A DNA stretch of 64,000 nt. Source: Pseudomonas aegrilactucae (GTDB lineage: Bacteria; Pseudomonadota; Gammaproteobacteria; Pseudomonadales; Pseudomonadaceae). Where the stretch lies: assembly GCF_019168305.1 (NCBI RefSeq), contig NZ_JAHTBI010000056.1, forward strand, positions 1 to 64,000. Reading direction: 5' to 3'. A program made the position numbers and the translations under genes. Every line of letters begins with the position of its first letter. The stretch's first letter is position 1. The notes under the pieces were generated by a model. The model was given only the letters and a program-made list of their open reading frames with translations. It made no database searches and had not been told where the DNA came from. Below are positions 55,661-64,000 of this stretch, one piece after another.

Positions 55661-56144
55661 TTACTCGTCGCGGCCCTTGCTGCGCACGGCGCGCTGTAAT
55701 TCGCGGTCCGAATCACGCTCGCGCTGGGTATCGCGCTTGTCGTATTCCTTCTTGCCTTTGCCCAGGGCAATCTCGCACTTGATCAAGTGCTTGCTCCAGT
55801 AGATCGACAAGGCCACGCAGGTATAGCCTTTCTGCTGTACGCCCACATACAGGCGCTCCAGCTCACGGCGGTTGAGCAGCAGTTTACGGGTACGGGTCGG
55901 GTCGGCGATCACGTGGGTGCTGGCTGCGGCCAGGGGGGTGATATGGCAGCCCATCAGCCATGCCTCACCGTCCTTGAGCAGCACGTAGCTGTCCACCAGA
56001 TGCGCCTTGCCGGCACGCAGACTTTTTACTTCCCAACCGGACAGGACCAATCCGGCCTCGAACTTGTGCTCGATGAAGTAATCGTGACGCGCCTTTTTTG
56101 TTCTGCGCGATGGTCCCTGTCGGATGCTTCTTTTGTTTAGCCAT
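55661..56144 (-). pseudogene. smpB: SmpB, tmRNA-binding protein, frameshifted near its start
   Basis: SmpB carries tmRNA into stalled ribosomes. The ATG at 56144 opens the normal sequence MAKQKKHPTGTIAQNKK, but the rest (ARHDYFIEHKFEAGLVLSGW to the Lys/Arg-rich tail) is in the +1 frame. The break is a run of six A (T6 at 56094-56099 on the plus strand); five would restore one frame of about 160 residues. The second frame alone has an ATG at 56155, giving a different first 21 residues and an otherwise complete SmpB. Everything after the break is well conserved, which argues for a recent event or a sequence error. Confidence 0.88.
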
Positions 56145-56315
56145 AGGGGCGGCATTATAGGCAGTCGTTGCGTTGTCGGCTACGGGGTAGCGGTGCGCTT
56201 GAGCCGCTGGAGTGAATCCCGGACAATGCCTGCTGTTTTTTCTTCTTGATGCGCCATGTGGCGCTCCTCGGCATTCTGATCGTGTTTGCCGCTCAGCTTT
56301 GGAAGTGACGCCTGG

Positions 56316-56750
56316 ATGACTACCCATATTCAACGTTCGGCGCTGTTGCCGTACCCCGCTCAGGCGCTGTATGACCTGGTCAATGACGTCGCGCGCTATC
56401 CCGAGTTTTTGCCTTGGTGCTCGTCGAGCACCGTGCTGGAGGAGACTGATACGCTGATGCGGGCCAAGGTCGAGGCGGCCAAGGGGGGGATGAGCCAGAG
56501 TTTTGTTACGCGAAATGTGCTGGTGCCTGGGCAATCGATCGAAATGAACCTGGAAGAGGGGCCGTTCAACCAGTTGCACGGCGTATGGACGTTCAAGGCA
56601 TTGGGTGAAAAGGCCTGCAAGATCAGCCTGGACCTGTCCTTCGACTACGCCGGGCCACTGGTGCGGGCGACCTTGGGGCCGATCTTCAACCAGGCGGCCA
56701 ATACCCTGGTCGATGCATTTTGCCAGCGGGCCAAGCAGCTCAATGGCTGA
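56316..56750 (+). CDS. ratA: RatA/COQ10-like START-domain protein
   Basis: A 144-residue protein of the SRPBCC/START fold (polyketide-cyclase-like). The core LPYPAQALYDLVNDVARYPEF and FLPWCSSS is the family hallmark. The name RatA comes from a toxin reported to block ribosome subunit joining in E. coli; the same family also binds ubiquinone (Coq10), and this is the more general role. The ATG at 56316 is the normal start. It is divergent from smpB and overlaps rnfH by 8 bases. Confidence 0.92.
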   Translation: MTTHIQRSALLPYPAQALYDLVNDVARYPEFLPWCSSSTVLEETDTLMRAKVEAAKGGMSQSFVTRNVLVPGQSIEMNLEEGPFNQLHGVWTFKALGEKACKISLDLSFDYAGPLVRATLGPIFNQAANTLVDAFCQRAKQLNG

Positions 56751-57054
56751 GCCGATGCTGCCCATCGAGGTGGTCTATGCCACGGCCGAGCAGCAGCTGT
56801 TGCTGGCGCTCGAAGTGCCGGCAGGGACGACGGTGGGCGAGGCGGTGAAGTTGTCGGGGATTGCCGGGCGATTGCCTGAGGGGGCGGTGCAAGACTGCCC
56901 GCTGGGTATCTTCGGCAAGGTGGTGGCGCCTGAGCGTGTGATAGCGGCCGGGGACAGGGTCGAGGTGTACCGGCCATTGCTCGCCGACCCCAAGGAAGTG
57001 CGCAAGCAGCGGGCCGCCAAGGTGGCCAGGGTGTTCAAGAAGGCCAAGCGGTAA
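56743..57054 (+). CDS. rnfH: RnfH-family protein (UPF0125)
   Basis: A 103-residue ubiquitin-like-fold protein. IEVVYATAEQQLLLALEVPAG, then FGKVVAPERVIAAGDRVEVYRPLL, is typical of RnfH. The C-terminus is basic (RKQRAAKVARVFKKAKR). The start at 56743 overlaps the ratA stop by 8 bases; a second ATG at 56755 is possible. ratA-rnfH is a conserved pair, but its function is unknown. A terminator follows. Confidence 0.92.
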   Translation: MAEPMLPIEVVYATAEQQLLLALEVPAGTTVGEAVKLSGIAGRLPEGAVQDCPLGIFGKVVAPERVIAAGDRVEVYRPLLADPKEVRKQRAAKVARVFKKAKR

Positions 57055-57065
57055 ACGCAGCGCAC

Positions 57066-57094
57066 AAAAAAGCCCGGGCTGAGCCGGGCTTTTT
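57066..57094. terminator. Bidirectional intrinsic terminator
   Basis: AGCCCGG and CCGGGCT (57071-57077 with 57084-57090) with loop GCTGAG, and U-runs on both sides. It lies between the convergent rnfH and bamE genes and serves both. Confidence 0.93.
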
Positions 57095-57110
57095 ATTGCC
57101 TGCGCAGTGC

Positions 57111-57632
57111 TTACTGCGGCGAGGTGTCCAGCGGTTCCTGCACCGGAACCGGCATGACTTCGATGGTATCGACGTCACGTTGGATCGTGTCTTCCAGCGA
57201 GCCCGGCCTGGCCGGTTTCGATTCGACCGGCTCCGTGCCCTGTGCTGGGCTGACGGTGGTGCCGGCTTCGCTGCCGAGTATTTCCTGGTCGCGGCTTACG
57301 CCCGGCATGAAGTCACCGGAAAGGCTCGCGAGCTGGTCGTTCTCGTTGAAGATGACGCTCATCCGCTCCTGCTGGCGCTCACCGCCACCTGGTTGCAGAC
57401 TGTACAGGTAGTCCCACCGGTTGGTGTGGAAGGTATCCTGGATCAAGGGGTTGCCCATGATAAACCGTACTTGCCGACGGGTCATTCCCGGCCGCAATTG
57501 GTCTATCATGTCCTGCGTGACGACATTGCCCTGCTGGATGTCGATTTTGTAAACCCCGGGGAACGAGCAACCGGCGAGTGCGAGCAGTCCCACAAAGGTG
57601 AGGCTGGTTAGCAAGAGCTTGGTGTTTTGCAT
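57111..57632 (-). CDS. bamE: Outer-membrane assembly lipoprotein BamE (OmlA)
   Basis: Lipoprotein subunit of the BAM complex, which inserts beta-barrel proteins such as the autotransporter of this window. The 173-residue protein has a lipobox (LALAGC), the core VYKIDIQQGNVVTQDMIDQL, and MTRRQVRFIMGNPLI with the family Gly-x-Pro. The last 60 residues are an Asp/Glu/Pro-rich tail. The ATG at 57632 gives the signal peptide. It is divergent from fur, the usual Pseudomonas arrangement. Confidence 0.96.
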   Translation of the reverse strand: MQNTKLLLTSLTFVGLLALAGCSFPGVYKIDIQQGNVVTQDMIDQLRPGMTRRQVRFIMGNPLIQDTFHTNRWDYLYSLQPGGGERQQERMSVIFNENDQLASLSGDFMPGVSRDQEILGSEAGTTVSPAQGTEPVESKPARPGSLEDTIQRDVDTIEVMPVPVQEPLDTSPQ

Positions 57633-57729
57633 CGGTGGGCGACTTCCACTATCTTGGCTGGACAACGTAAACCCCGATCATACCCGTATTCAGAGAAGCT
57701 GCGAAGCAGCATCGGCGAGAAAGCTGACC

Positions 57730-58134
57730 ATGGTTGAAAATAGCGAATTACGCAAAGCCGGTCTCAAGGTGACCCTGCCTCGAGTCAAGATTCTACAGAT
57801 GCTCGACTCCACCGAGCAGCGCCACATGAGTGCTGAAGACGTCTACAAGGCGTTGATGGAAGCAGGCGAGGACGTCGGTCTGGCCACGGTTTACCGTGTT
57901 CTGACTCAGTTCGAGGCGGCAGGTCTTGTCGTTCGCCACAACTTCGACGGCGGTCATGCGGTGTTTGAACTGGCCGATGGCGGCCACCACGATCATATGG
58001 TCAACGTGGAGTCTGGCGAAGTCATCGAGTTCTTCGATGCCGAGATCGAAAAGCGCCAGAAGGAAATCGTGCTGGAGCACGGCTACGAGTTGGTAGACCA
58101 CAACCTCGTGCTGTACGTGCGCAAGAAAAAGTAA
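57730..58134 (+). CDS. fur: Ferric uptake regulator Fur
   Basis: Iron-responsive repressor of 134 residues. The winged-helix domain (1-80) contains EDVGLATVYRVLTQFE, the recognition region. The metal site includes GGHHDHMV. It lacks the pair of CxxC motifs found in many other Fur proteins, as known for Pseudomonas Fur. ATG at 57730. It is divergent from bamE over 97 bases, so the two promoters lie close together. Confidence 0.98.
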   Translation: MVENSELRKAGLKVTLPRVKILQMLDSTEQRHMSAEDVYKALMEAGEDVGLATVYRVLTQFEAAGLVVRHNFDGGHAVFELADGGHHDHMVNVESGEVIEFFDAEIEKRQKEIVLEHGYELVDHNLVLYVRKKK

Positions 58135-58160
58135 GCATTTTGCTTTGATTGCACGGCATA

Positions 58161-58184
58161 GAAGGCGACCCTGGGGTCGCCTTC
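58161..58184. terminator. Hairpin between fur and recN
   Basis: GAAGGCGACC and GGTCGCCTTC form a 10-bp stem with a CTGG loop between the convergent fur and recN genes. No U-run follows on either strand, so termination efficiency is uncertain. Confidence 0.65.
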
Positions 58185-58256
58185 GTGCTGTGTGGGGCAA
58201 GCGTTTTGCTGGCGGCTGGCGGATTATGAGGCGTTGCGCCAGCAAGGCGGGGTAGG

Positions 58257-59930
58257 TCAGGCCTGGCTGGTCACGACCATCTTGCGGGCGTGCGCCAGCG
58301 ACTCTTTGGTCAGGTCGATGCCGCCCAGCATGCGCGCCACCTCTTCGACACGTTCGCGCTTGCCCAGGCTGGCGACGGCCGTGTGGGTGGCATCGCTGTT
58401 GCGCACCTTGTGCACGAACAGGTGGTGATGCCCTTGGGCGGCGACCTGCGGCAAGTGGGTTACCGTCAGTACCTGGCCGCGCTCGCCCAGGCGGCGCAAC
58501 AGTTGGCCGACGATCTCTGCGGTGGGGCCGCCGATGCCCACGTCCACTTCGTCGAACACCAGGGTCGGGATGCGTGAGGTCTGCGCGGTGATCACCTGGA
58601 TGGCCAGGCTGATGCGCGACAGCTCACCGCCCGATGCCACCTTGGACAGCGCCTTGAGCGGCTGGCCTGGGTTGGCGCTGACCAGCAGTTCTACCTGTTC
58701 GAGGCCCTGAGGCAGCAGGTCGTCGCTGTTGTTGGCCCGCAGCTCGATGCTGAAACGCCCGCCCGGCATGCCCAGGCGCTGGATCTCCAGCTCCACGGCG
58801 CCAGCCAGTTGCGTCGCCGCCTGTTGGCGCAGCCCGCTCAGTTCGGCCGCCTTTTCGTGATAGTGGCGCGCATAGGCCGCCAGCTCTTCGCCAAGCCGCT
58901 CGATGGATTCGTCGTTGGCGTTCAGGCCCTCGAGCTCTTCCATCAGCCGTTGCTGCAGGTCGGCCAGCTCGCTTGGGTTGACGCGGTGCTTGCGCGCCAG
59001 GGTGTACAAGGCGTCGAGCCGTTCTTCGAGCAGTTGCAGGCGCGCCGGGTCGGCATCGAAATGGTCGAGGAAGCGGTTGAGTTCGCCCACTGCCTCTTCG
59101 ACCTGGATCTGCGCGCTGGCGATCATGGTGGCCGCTTCGCCCAGCGCCTTGGGGGCGTTGTGCACGGCGGTCAGGCGGTTGAGGCTGACGGTCAGCGCGC
59201 TGAGCACGTTGCCCGAGTCGCTTTCGCTGCAGTGGTCGATCACCTGGCGACAGATACCGAACAACGCCTCGGCATTGGTCAGGTTCTTGTGCTCCTGCTC
59301 CAGCAGTTCGAGCTCGTTTTCGCCCAGGTTGAGGTTCTCGAGCTCTTCGAGCTGGTAGCTGAGCAATTGATGCTGCGCGCGCTGCTCGTCGCCGGAGTTG
59401 GACAGCCGCTCGAGCGCCTGGCGCGTCTGCCGCCAGCGCTGGGCTGCCAGTTGTACCTGGCGGGCCAGGTCGGTGGCGCCGGCATATTCGTCGAGCAGGC
59501 GGCGGTGGGTGTCGCTCTTGAGCAGCGACTGGTGCTCGTGCTGGCTATGGATGTCGATCAGCAGTTCGCCCAGCGCCTTGAGATCGCCCAGTGGGCAGGG
59601 CGTACCGTTTATATAGCCACGGCTGCGACCCTCGGCGGTGATGACCCGGCGCAGGATGCACGGGCCGTCGGTGTCCAGGTCGCGCTCGGCCAGCCAGGCG
59701 CGTGCCTCGGGAATGTCGCCCAGATCGAAGGTGGCAAGGATGTCGGCCTTGTCGGCCCCGGGCCGCACCACGCCGCTGTCGGCACGATCGCCCAGGGTCA
59801 GGCCGAGGGCGTCGAGCATGATCGATTTGCCGGCACCGGTTTCGCCCGTGATGACGCTCATCCCGCGGGCAAGTTCGAGGTCCAGGTGTTCAACGATGGC
59901 ATAGTTGTGTACGGAAAGGTGCACCAGCAT
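58257..59930 (-). CDS. recN: DNA repair protein RecN
   Basis: SMC-like ATPase that acts in double-strand break repair. The 557-residue protein has Walker A (GETGAGKSIMLDAL) at its N-terminus, a central coiled coil (about 160-370), and the C-terminal ABC signature region LSRISLAIQVI plus Walker B (PTLVFDEVDVGI). Normal length. It converges on fur and is divergent from grpE; the 229 bases between recN and grpE contain the grpE heat-shock promoter. Confidence 0.97.
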   Translation of the reverse strand: MLVHLSVHNYAIVEHLDLELARGMSVITGETGAGKSIMLDALGLTLGDRADSGVVRPGADKADILATFDLGDIPEARAWLAERDLDTDGPCILRRVITAEGRSRGYINGTPCPLGDLKALGELLIDIHSQHEHQSLLKSDTHRRLLDEYAGATDLARQVQLAAQRWRQTRQALERLSNSGDEQRAQHQLLSYQLEELENLNLGENELELLEQEHKNLTNAEALFGICRQVIDHCSESDSGNVLSALTVSLNRLTAVHNAPKALGEAATMIASAQIQVEEAVGELNRFLDHFDADPARLQLLEERLDALYTLARKHRVNPSELADLQQRLMEELEGLNANDESIERLGEELAAYARHYHEKAAELSGLRQQAATQLAGAVELEIQRLGMPGGRFSIELRANNSDDLLPQGLEQVELLVSANPGQPLKALSKVASGGELSRISLAIQVITAQTSRIPTLVFDEVDVGIGGPTAEIVGQLLRRLGERGQVLTVTHLPQVAAQGHHHLFVHKVRNSDATHTAVASLGKRERVEEVARMLGGIDLTKESLAHARKMVVTSQA

Positions 59931-60078
59931 TGGGGCGGCTCCCAGGCGTAAGGTCTGGTTATTTATACAGTGTTTTCAAATCGGCTGACAATGCCTGTGC
60001 TTAGTTCGATTCGCTCAGCTGTAGCTGCTTTTGATCGCAAGCGGTTATGAGACCTTTGCGCTTGCCTGCACATCAGCC

Positions 60079-60106
60079 CTTGAACCTGCGTTTTAAGACC
60101 CCATAT
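60079..60106 (+). promoter_or_regulatory. Sigma-32 (heat-shock) promoter of grpE-dnaK-dnaJ
   Basis: CTTGAA (60079-60084), 14-base spacer, CCCCATAT (60099-60106). Both boxes match the sigma-32 consensus (CTTGAAA-n13-15-CCCCATnT) almost exactly. It lies 53 bases upstream of the grpE start. Confidence 0.93.
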
Positions 60107-60159
60107 AGCCGGCAGACGTGCGAGTAAGCTCGCTGACGAAATTGCAAAGGAGAGATTTT

Positions 60160-60726
60160 ATGGCTGACGAACAGACGCTGGATGAACAGAATCTGAACGC
60201 CGACAAGTCCGCCGACGCGGCCGGCGATGACCTGAGCACCCGTGTGCAGGTGCTCGAAGAGCAACTGGCGGCGGCCCAGGATCAATCCCTGCGCACCGCT
60301 GCCGACCTGCAGAACGTTCGCCGCCGTGCCGAGCAGGATATCGAGAAGGCGCACAAGTTCGCCCTCGAGAAATTCGCCGGTGACCTGCTGCCGATCATCG
60401 ACAGCCTCGAGCGCGGCCTGGAGCTGTCCAGCGCCGAAGACGAGAGCATCCGTCCGATGCGCGAAGGCATCGAGCTGACCCTGAAAATGTTCCACGACAC
60501 CCTCAAGCGCTTCAACCTCGAGGCGATCGATCCGCACGGCGAACCGTTCAACGCCGAGCAGCACCAGGCGATGGCCATGCAGGAAAGCGCCGAGGTCGAG
60601 CCCAACAGCGTGCTCAAGGTGTTCCAGAAGGGCTACCAGCTCAACGGTCGCCTGTTGCGCCCGGCCATGGTCGTGGTCAGCAAGGCGCCGGCACCGGTTT
60701 CGCCCTCGATTGACGAGAAGGCTTGA
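60160..60726 (+). CDS. grpE: Nucleotide exchange factor GrpE
   Basis: Releases ADP from DnaK in the folding cycle. The 188-residue protein has an acidic, disordered N-terminus (1-40), a long helical coiled coil (about 40-100; LQNVRRRAEQDIEKAHKFAL) and the C-terminal beta domain with VFQKGYQLNGRLLRPAMVVV. AAGGAGAG stands 6 bases before the ATG at 60160. First gene of the grpE-dnaK-dnaJ operon, under a sigma-32 promoter. Confidence 0.97.
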   Translation: MADEQTLDEQNLNADKSADAAGDDLSTRVQVLEEQLAAAQDQSLRTAADLQNVRRRAEQDIEKAHKFALEKFAGDLLPIIDSLERGLELSSAEDESIRPMREGIELTLKMFHDTLKRFNLEAIDPHGEPFNAEQHQAMAMQESAEVEPNSVLKVFQKGYQLNGRLLRPAMVVVSKAPAPVSPSIDEKA

Positions 60727-60828
60727 AATTAGCCGGGCGGCCCCCATTTAAGTGTCAAGCGTTTAAGTGCTACCGCAGTTGGCAACCACCGCTGCGGCAA
60801 CCAAATCCAAAGTTTCGGGAGAGTTAAC

Positions 60829-62745
60829 ATGGGCAAAATCATTGGTATCGACCTGGGGACCACCAACTCCTGCGTCTCCATTCTGGAAAACGGCAACGTC
60901 AAGGTTATCGAGAACGCCGAAGGCACTCGTACCACCCCTTCGATCATTGCCTATGCCAACGACGGCGAAATCCTGGTAGGCCAGTCCGCCAAGCGTCAGG
61001 CGGTCACCAACCCGCACAACACCCTGTACGCGGTAAAGCGCCTGATCGGTCGTCGCTTTGACGAGGACGTCGTTCAGAAAGACATCCAGATGGTCCCTTA
61101 CAAGATCGTCAAGGCTGACAACAACGACGCCTGGGTTGAAGTGAACGGTCAGAAAATGGCGCCGCCACAGATCTCGGCGGAAATCCTGAAAAAGATGAAG
61201 AAAACCGCCGAAGACTACCTCGGCGAGGCAGTCACTGAAGCGGTCATCACCGTACCTGCCTACTTCAACGACAGCCAGCGTCAGGCCACCAAGGACGCCG
61301 GTCGCATCGCCGGTCTGGACGTGAAGCGCATCATCAACGAGCCCACCGCAGCCGCACTGGCCTATGGTATGGACAAGGCCAAGGGCGACCACACCGTGAT
61401 CGTCTACGACCTGGGTGGCGGTACCTTCGACGTGTCGGTGATCGAGATCGCTGAAGTCGATGGCGAGCACCAGTTCGAAGTGCTGGCCACCAACGGTGAC
61501 ACCTTCCTCGGTGGTGAAGACTTCGACATCCGTCTGATCGACTACCTCGTGGACGAGTTCAAGAAAGAAAGCGGCATGAACCTCAAGGGTGACCCGCTGG
61601 CCATGCAGCGCCTGAAAGAAGCCGCTGAAAAAGCCAAGATCGAGCTGTCCTCGAGCCAGATGACCGACGTCAACCTGCCGTACATCACCGCAGATGCGAC
61701 CGGCCCTAAGCACCTGAACGTGAAGATTTCTCGCGCCAAGCTGGAGTCGCTGGTCGAAGACCTGGTTCAGCGCACCATCGAGCCATGCCGTATCGCCATG
61801 AAAGATGCCGGTATCGATGTCAGCAAGATCGACGACGTGATTCTGGTCGGCGGTCAGACCCGCATGCCGCTGGTGCAGAAGGCGGTTACTGATTTCTTCG
61901 GCAAGGAAGCGCGTAAAGACGTCAACCCTGACGAAGCCGTTGCCATGGGTGCAGCCATCCAGGGTGCGGTACTGGCCGGTGATGTCAAAGACGTGCTGCT
62001 GCTGGACGTCAGCCCGCTGACCCTGGGTATTGAAACCATGGGTGGCGTAATGACCGCGCTGATCGAGAAGAACACCACTATCCCGACCAAAAAGTCGCAA
62101 GTGTTCTCGACGGCCGATGACAACCAGGGTGCCGTGACCATTCACGTGCTGCAGGGTGAGCGCAAGCAGGCTACGCAGAACAAGTCCCTGGGCAAGTTCG
62201 ACCTGGCCGACATTCCACCTGCACCACGTGGCGTGCCGCAGATCGAAGTGACCTTCGACATCGATGCCAACGGCATCCTGCACGTAGGTGCCAAGGACAA
62301 GGCGACTGGCAAGACCCAGTCGATCGTGATCAAGGCCAACTCCGGCCTGTCTGATGAAGAAATTCAGCAGATGATCCGCGATGCCGAAGCGAACTCGGAA
62401 GAAGACCGCAAGTTTGAAGAGCTGGCCGCAGCCCGCAACCAGGGTGATGCACTGGTTCACTCGACGCGTAAAATGGTCGTTGACGCCGGTGACAAGGTAA
62501 CCGCCGACGAGAAGACCGCGATCGAAGCTGCCGTGGTTGCCCTGGAAGCCGCTGTCAAAGGCGACGACAAGGCCGCCATCGAAGCCAAGGTCGAAGAGCT
62601 GTCGAAGGTCTCCGCGCCAGTGGCTCAGAAGATGTATGCCGAGCAGGCCGAACAGCCTCAGGCCGGCGCACAGCCACAAGCTGAAGAGCCCAAGCACGAT
62701 GACGTGGTCGATGCTGAGTTCGAAGAAGTCAAAGACAACAAGTAA
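60829..62745 (+). CDS. dnaK: Hsp70 chaperone DnaK
   Basis: Central heat-shock chaperone of 638 residues, normal length. The nucleotide-binding domain starts with GIDLGTTNSCVSILE and includes VYDLGGGTFDVSVIE. The substrate-binding domain starts near residue 390 after DVSPLTLGIE, and the C-terminus ends with the acidic EEVKDNK tail. It follows grpE by 102 bases and precedes dnaJ by 192 bases. Codon use is that of a highly expressed gene. Confidence 0.99.
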   Translation: MGKIIGIDLGTTNSCVSILENGNVKVIENAEGTRTTPSIIAYANDGEILVGQSAKRQAVTNPHNTLYAVKRLIGRRFDEDVVQKDIQMVPYKIVKADNNDAWVEVNGQKMAPPQISAEILKKMKKTAEDYLGEAVTEAVITVPAYFNDSQRQATKDAGRIAGLDVKRIINEPTAAALAYGMDKAKGDHTVIVYDLGGGTFDVSVIEIAEVDGEHQFEVLATNGDTFLGGEDFDIRLIDYLVDEFKKESGMNLKGDPLAMQRLKEAAEKAKIELSSSQMTDVNLPYITADATGPKHLNVKISRAKLESLVEDLVQRTIEPCRIAMKDAGIDVSKIDDVILVGGQTRMPLVQKAVTDFFGKEARKDVNPDEAVAMGAAIQGAVLAGDVKDVLLLDVSPLTLGIETMGGVMTALIEKNTTIPTKKSQVFSTADDNQGAVTIHVLQGERKQATQNKSLGKFDLADIPPAPRGVPQIEVTFDIDANGILHVGAKDKATGKTQSIVIKANSGLSDEEIQQMIRDAEANSEEDRKFEELAAARNQGDALVHSTRKMVVDAGDKVTADEKTAIEAAVVALEAAVKGDDKAAIEAKVEELSKVSAPVAQKMYAEQAEQPQAGAQPQAEEPKHDDVVDAEFEEVKDNK

Positions 62746-62799
62746 CTGCTACAGGTTGTCGGCCGGTTGACTGCTGTTTGGCAGTGACTGGTAGGATGT

Positions 62800-62830
62800 C
62801 GCCGCGCGGGGGCTTGCTCCCGCGTTGGCG
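62800..62830. repeat. REP-like hairpin between dnaK and dnaJ
   Basis: CGCC...CGCGGG and CCCGCG...GGCG form a two-part stem around GGGCTTGCT-type sequence. It resembles the GCGGGGGCTTGCTCCCGC form of Pseudomonas REP elements, but it is a single copy here and differs from the five pairs. It may slow transcription into dnaJ. Confidence 0.6.
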
Positions 62831-62937
62831 TGTCTGGAATACCCGAATTTTTACAGCATTCGAGCGGGCTTGAATGCTGGCGGCACAGCGCGAAACGCGC
62901 AGAGGTATGCCGAACGTCCTCAAGAGTGCAAAGACTT

Positions 62938-64000
62938 ATGGCAAAGCGTGACTATTACGAGGTTCTGGGGGTCGAGCGTGGCTCGAGCGAGGCCGACCTG
63001 AAGAAGGCCTATCGCCGCCTGGCGATGAAGCATCACCCGGACCGTAATCCTGATGACAAGGCCTCCGAAGAGCTCTTCAAGGAAGCCAACGAGGCTTACG
63101 AAGTGCTCTCCGATGCCAGCAAGCGCGCGGCGTATGACCAGTATGGTCACGCCGGTGTCGACCCGAGCATGGGGGGCGGCGGTGCCGGTTTTGGCGGTGC
63201 CAACTTCTCCGACATCTTTGGCGATGTGTTCAGTGACTTCTTCGGCGGCGGCCGTGGCGGTGGTCGCGGTGGCGCCCAGCGTGGCAGCGACCTGCGCTAC
63301 ACCCTGGAGCTGAACCTGGAAGAGGCGGTGCGTGGCACTACGGTCAATATCCGTGTACCAACACTGGTCAACTGCAAGCCGTGCGACGGCTCGGGTGCCA
63401 AGAAAGGCTCGTCGCCGTCGACCTGCCCGACCTGTGGCGGTATCGGTCAGGTGCGCATGCAGCAAGGCTTCTTCTCGGTGCAGCAGACCTGCCCGCGTTG
63501 CCATGGCCAGGGCAAGATCATCACTGATCCTTGCGATTCGTGTCACGGCGAAGGGCGTATCGAAGAGTACAAGACCCTTTCGGTCAAGGTGCCTGCCGGC
63601 GTCGACACCGGTGACCGCATTCGCCTGTCCGGCGAAGGCGAGGCGGGCTCCCAGGGCGGCCCGACCGGTGACCTGTACGTGGTCATCAATGTGCGCGAGC
63701 ACCCGATCTTCCAGCGTGACGGCAAGCACCTGTACTGCGAAGTGCCGATCAGCTACACCGACGCGGCGCTGGGTGGCGAGCTGGAAGTGCCGACCCTCGA
63801 TGGTCGCGTGAAGCTGAAGATCCCGGAAGGTACCCAGACCGGCAAGCAGTTCCGCCTGCGTGGCAAGGGTGTTGCGCCGGTGCGTGGCGGTGGTGCGGGC
63901 GACCTGATGTGCCGTGTGGCGGTGGAAACGCCGGTCAACCTGAGCCGTCGTCAGCGCGAGCTGCTTGAAGAGCTGCGGGTGTCGCTGGACGGTGACAGCT
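62938..64000 (+). CDS. dnaJ: Chaperone DnaJ, 3' end beyond window
   Basis: Hsp40 co-chaperone that delivers substrates to DnaK and stimulates its ATPase. 354 codons are present; about 20 are missing at the C-terminus. The J domain (1-70) has the HPD motif in KHHPDRNP. A Gly/Phe-rich linker (about 75-115) follows. The zinc-binding domain has four CxxCxGxG motifs (CKPCDGSG, CPTCGGIG, CPRCHGQG, CDSCHGEG). Last gene of the grpE-dnaK-dnaJ group. Confidence 0.98.
   Translation, partial: MAKRDYYEVLGVERGSSEADLKKAYRRLAMKHHPDRNPDDKASEELFKEANEAYEVLSDASKRAAYDQYGHAGVDPSMGGGGAGFGGANFSDIFGDVFSDFFGGGRGGGRGGAQRGSDLRYTLELNLEEAVRGTTVNIRVPTLVNCKPCDGSGAKKGSSPSTCPTCGGIGQVRMQQGFFSVQQTCPRCHGQGKIITDPCDSCHGEGRIEEYKTLSVKVPAGVDTGDRIRLSGEGEAGSQGGPTGDLYVVINVREHPIFQRDGKHLYCEVPISYTDAALGGELEVPTLDGRVKLKIPEGTQTGKQFRLRGKGVAPVRGGGAGDLMCRVAVETPVNLSRRQRELLEELRVSLDGDS

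Noticed and set aside
56088..56105. Programmed -1 frameshift in smpB at the A-run
   Set aside because: The downstream frame is reached by +1, not -1, so the usual A-AAA-AAG type of slippage would not produce SmpB.
60763..62697. Long open frame opposite dnaK
   Set aside because: It is the antisense shadow of a highly expressed gene with strong codon bias; the product has no recognisable domain.

Overview
The window reads as a chromosomal segment of a Pseudomonas, most likely of the P. putida group. It is GC-rich and densely coding. The gene order follows the genus core: leuS-lptE-holA, miaB-ybeZ-ybeY-corC-lnt, hemL-thiE-thiD-ladS, lldP-lldD-dld/lldR, smpB/ratA-rnfH/bamE/fur/recN/grpE-dnaK-dnaJ. 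Five inverted pairs of a Pseudomonas-type REP sequence (core GCTGGCAAGCCAGCTCCCAC) sit between genes. No insertion sequence, prophage, CRISPR array, rRNA or tRNA was found. The only certain RNA gene is tmRNA.

Layout. 1-9.1 kb: a MltB-family lytic transglycosylase, arfA (ribosome rescue, with a terminator-like hairpin inside its reading frame), holA, lptE, leuS, an unknown small protein, a YdcF-like protein and lnt. 9.1-13.4 kb: corC, ybeY, ybeZ, miaB and a DUF1820 gene. 13.4-23.8 kb: a Sel1-like protein, hemL, thiE, thiD, a LadS-type sensor kinase that ends after its ATPase domain, an AidB-like acyl-CoA dehydrogenase, amn, rluE, DUF2788 and an Lrp-type regulator. 23.8-24.2 kb: a gene-free stretch that can fold into a structured RNA ending in a strong intrinsic terminator. 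24.2-42.5 kb: a DUF6515 protein, a FieF-type metal exporter, a small lipoprotein, hrpB, an EEP-family enzyme, yciC, DUF2076, a NYN nuclease-like protein next to a DnaQ-like exonuclease, a second Lrp-type regulator, a DMT transporter overlapping an unknown lipoprotein, rhlE, an HI0933-type flavoprotein, a histone-deacetylase-like enzyme, a GNAT enzyme, tesB, a HAD phosphatase and an MDR oxidoreductase.

42.5-47.8 kb looks like a small accessory block ending at the 3' end of ssrA: an autotransporter, a methyltransferase and a solute-binding protein without its transporter. 47.8-55.5 kb: ssrA (tag ANDENYEGYALAA), a small secreted protein, and the lactate system dld-lldD-lldP with divergent lldR and a palindromic operator. 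55.5-64 kb: smpB, ratA, rnfH, bamE, fur, recN and grpE-dnaK-dnaJ, the last led by a near-consensus heat-shock promoter; dnaJ runs off the window.

Two genes are broken by one extra base in a homopolymer: lldR (ten Gs) and smpB (six As). Two such events 1.1 kb apart suggest sequence errors, but if real they would affect lactate control and trans-translation. The window also holds tmRNA and the back-up rescue factor ArfA, so the state of smpB matters. The best candidates for something undescribed are the structured RNA at 23.95-24.13 kb, the receiver-less LadS and the ssrA-linked accessory block.
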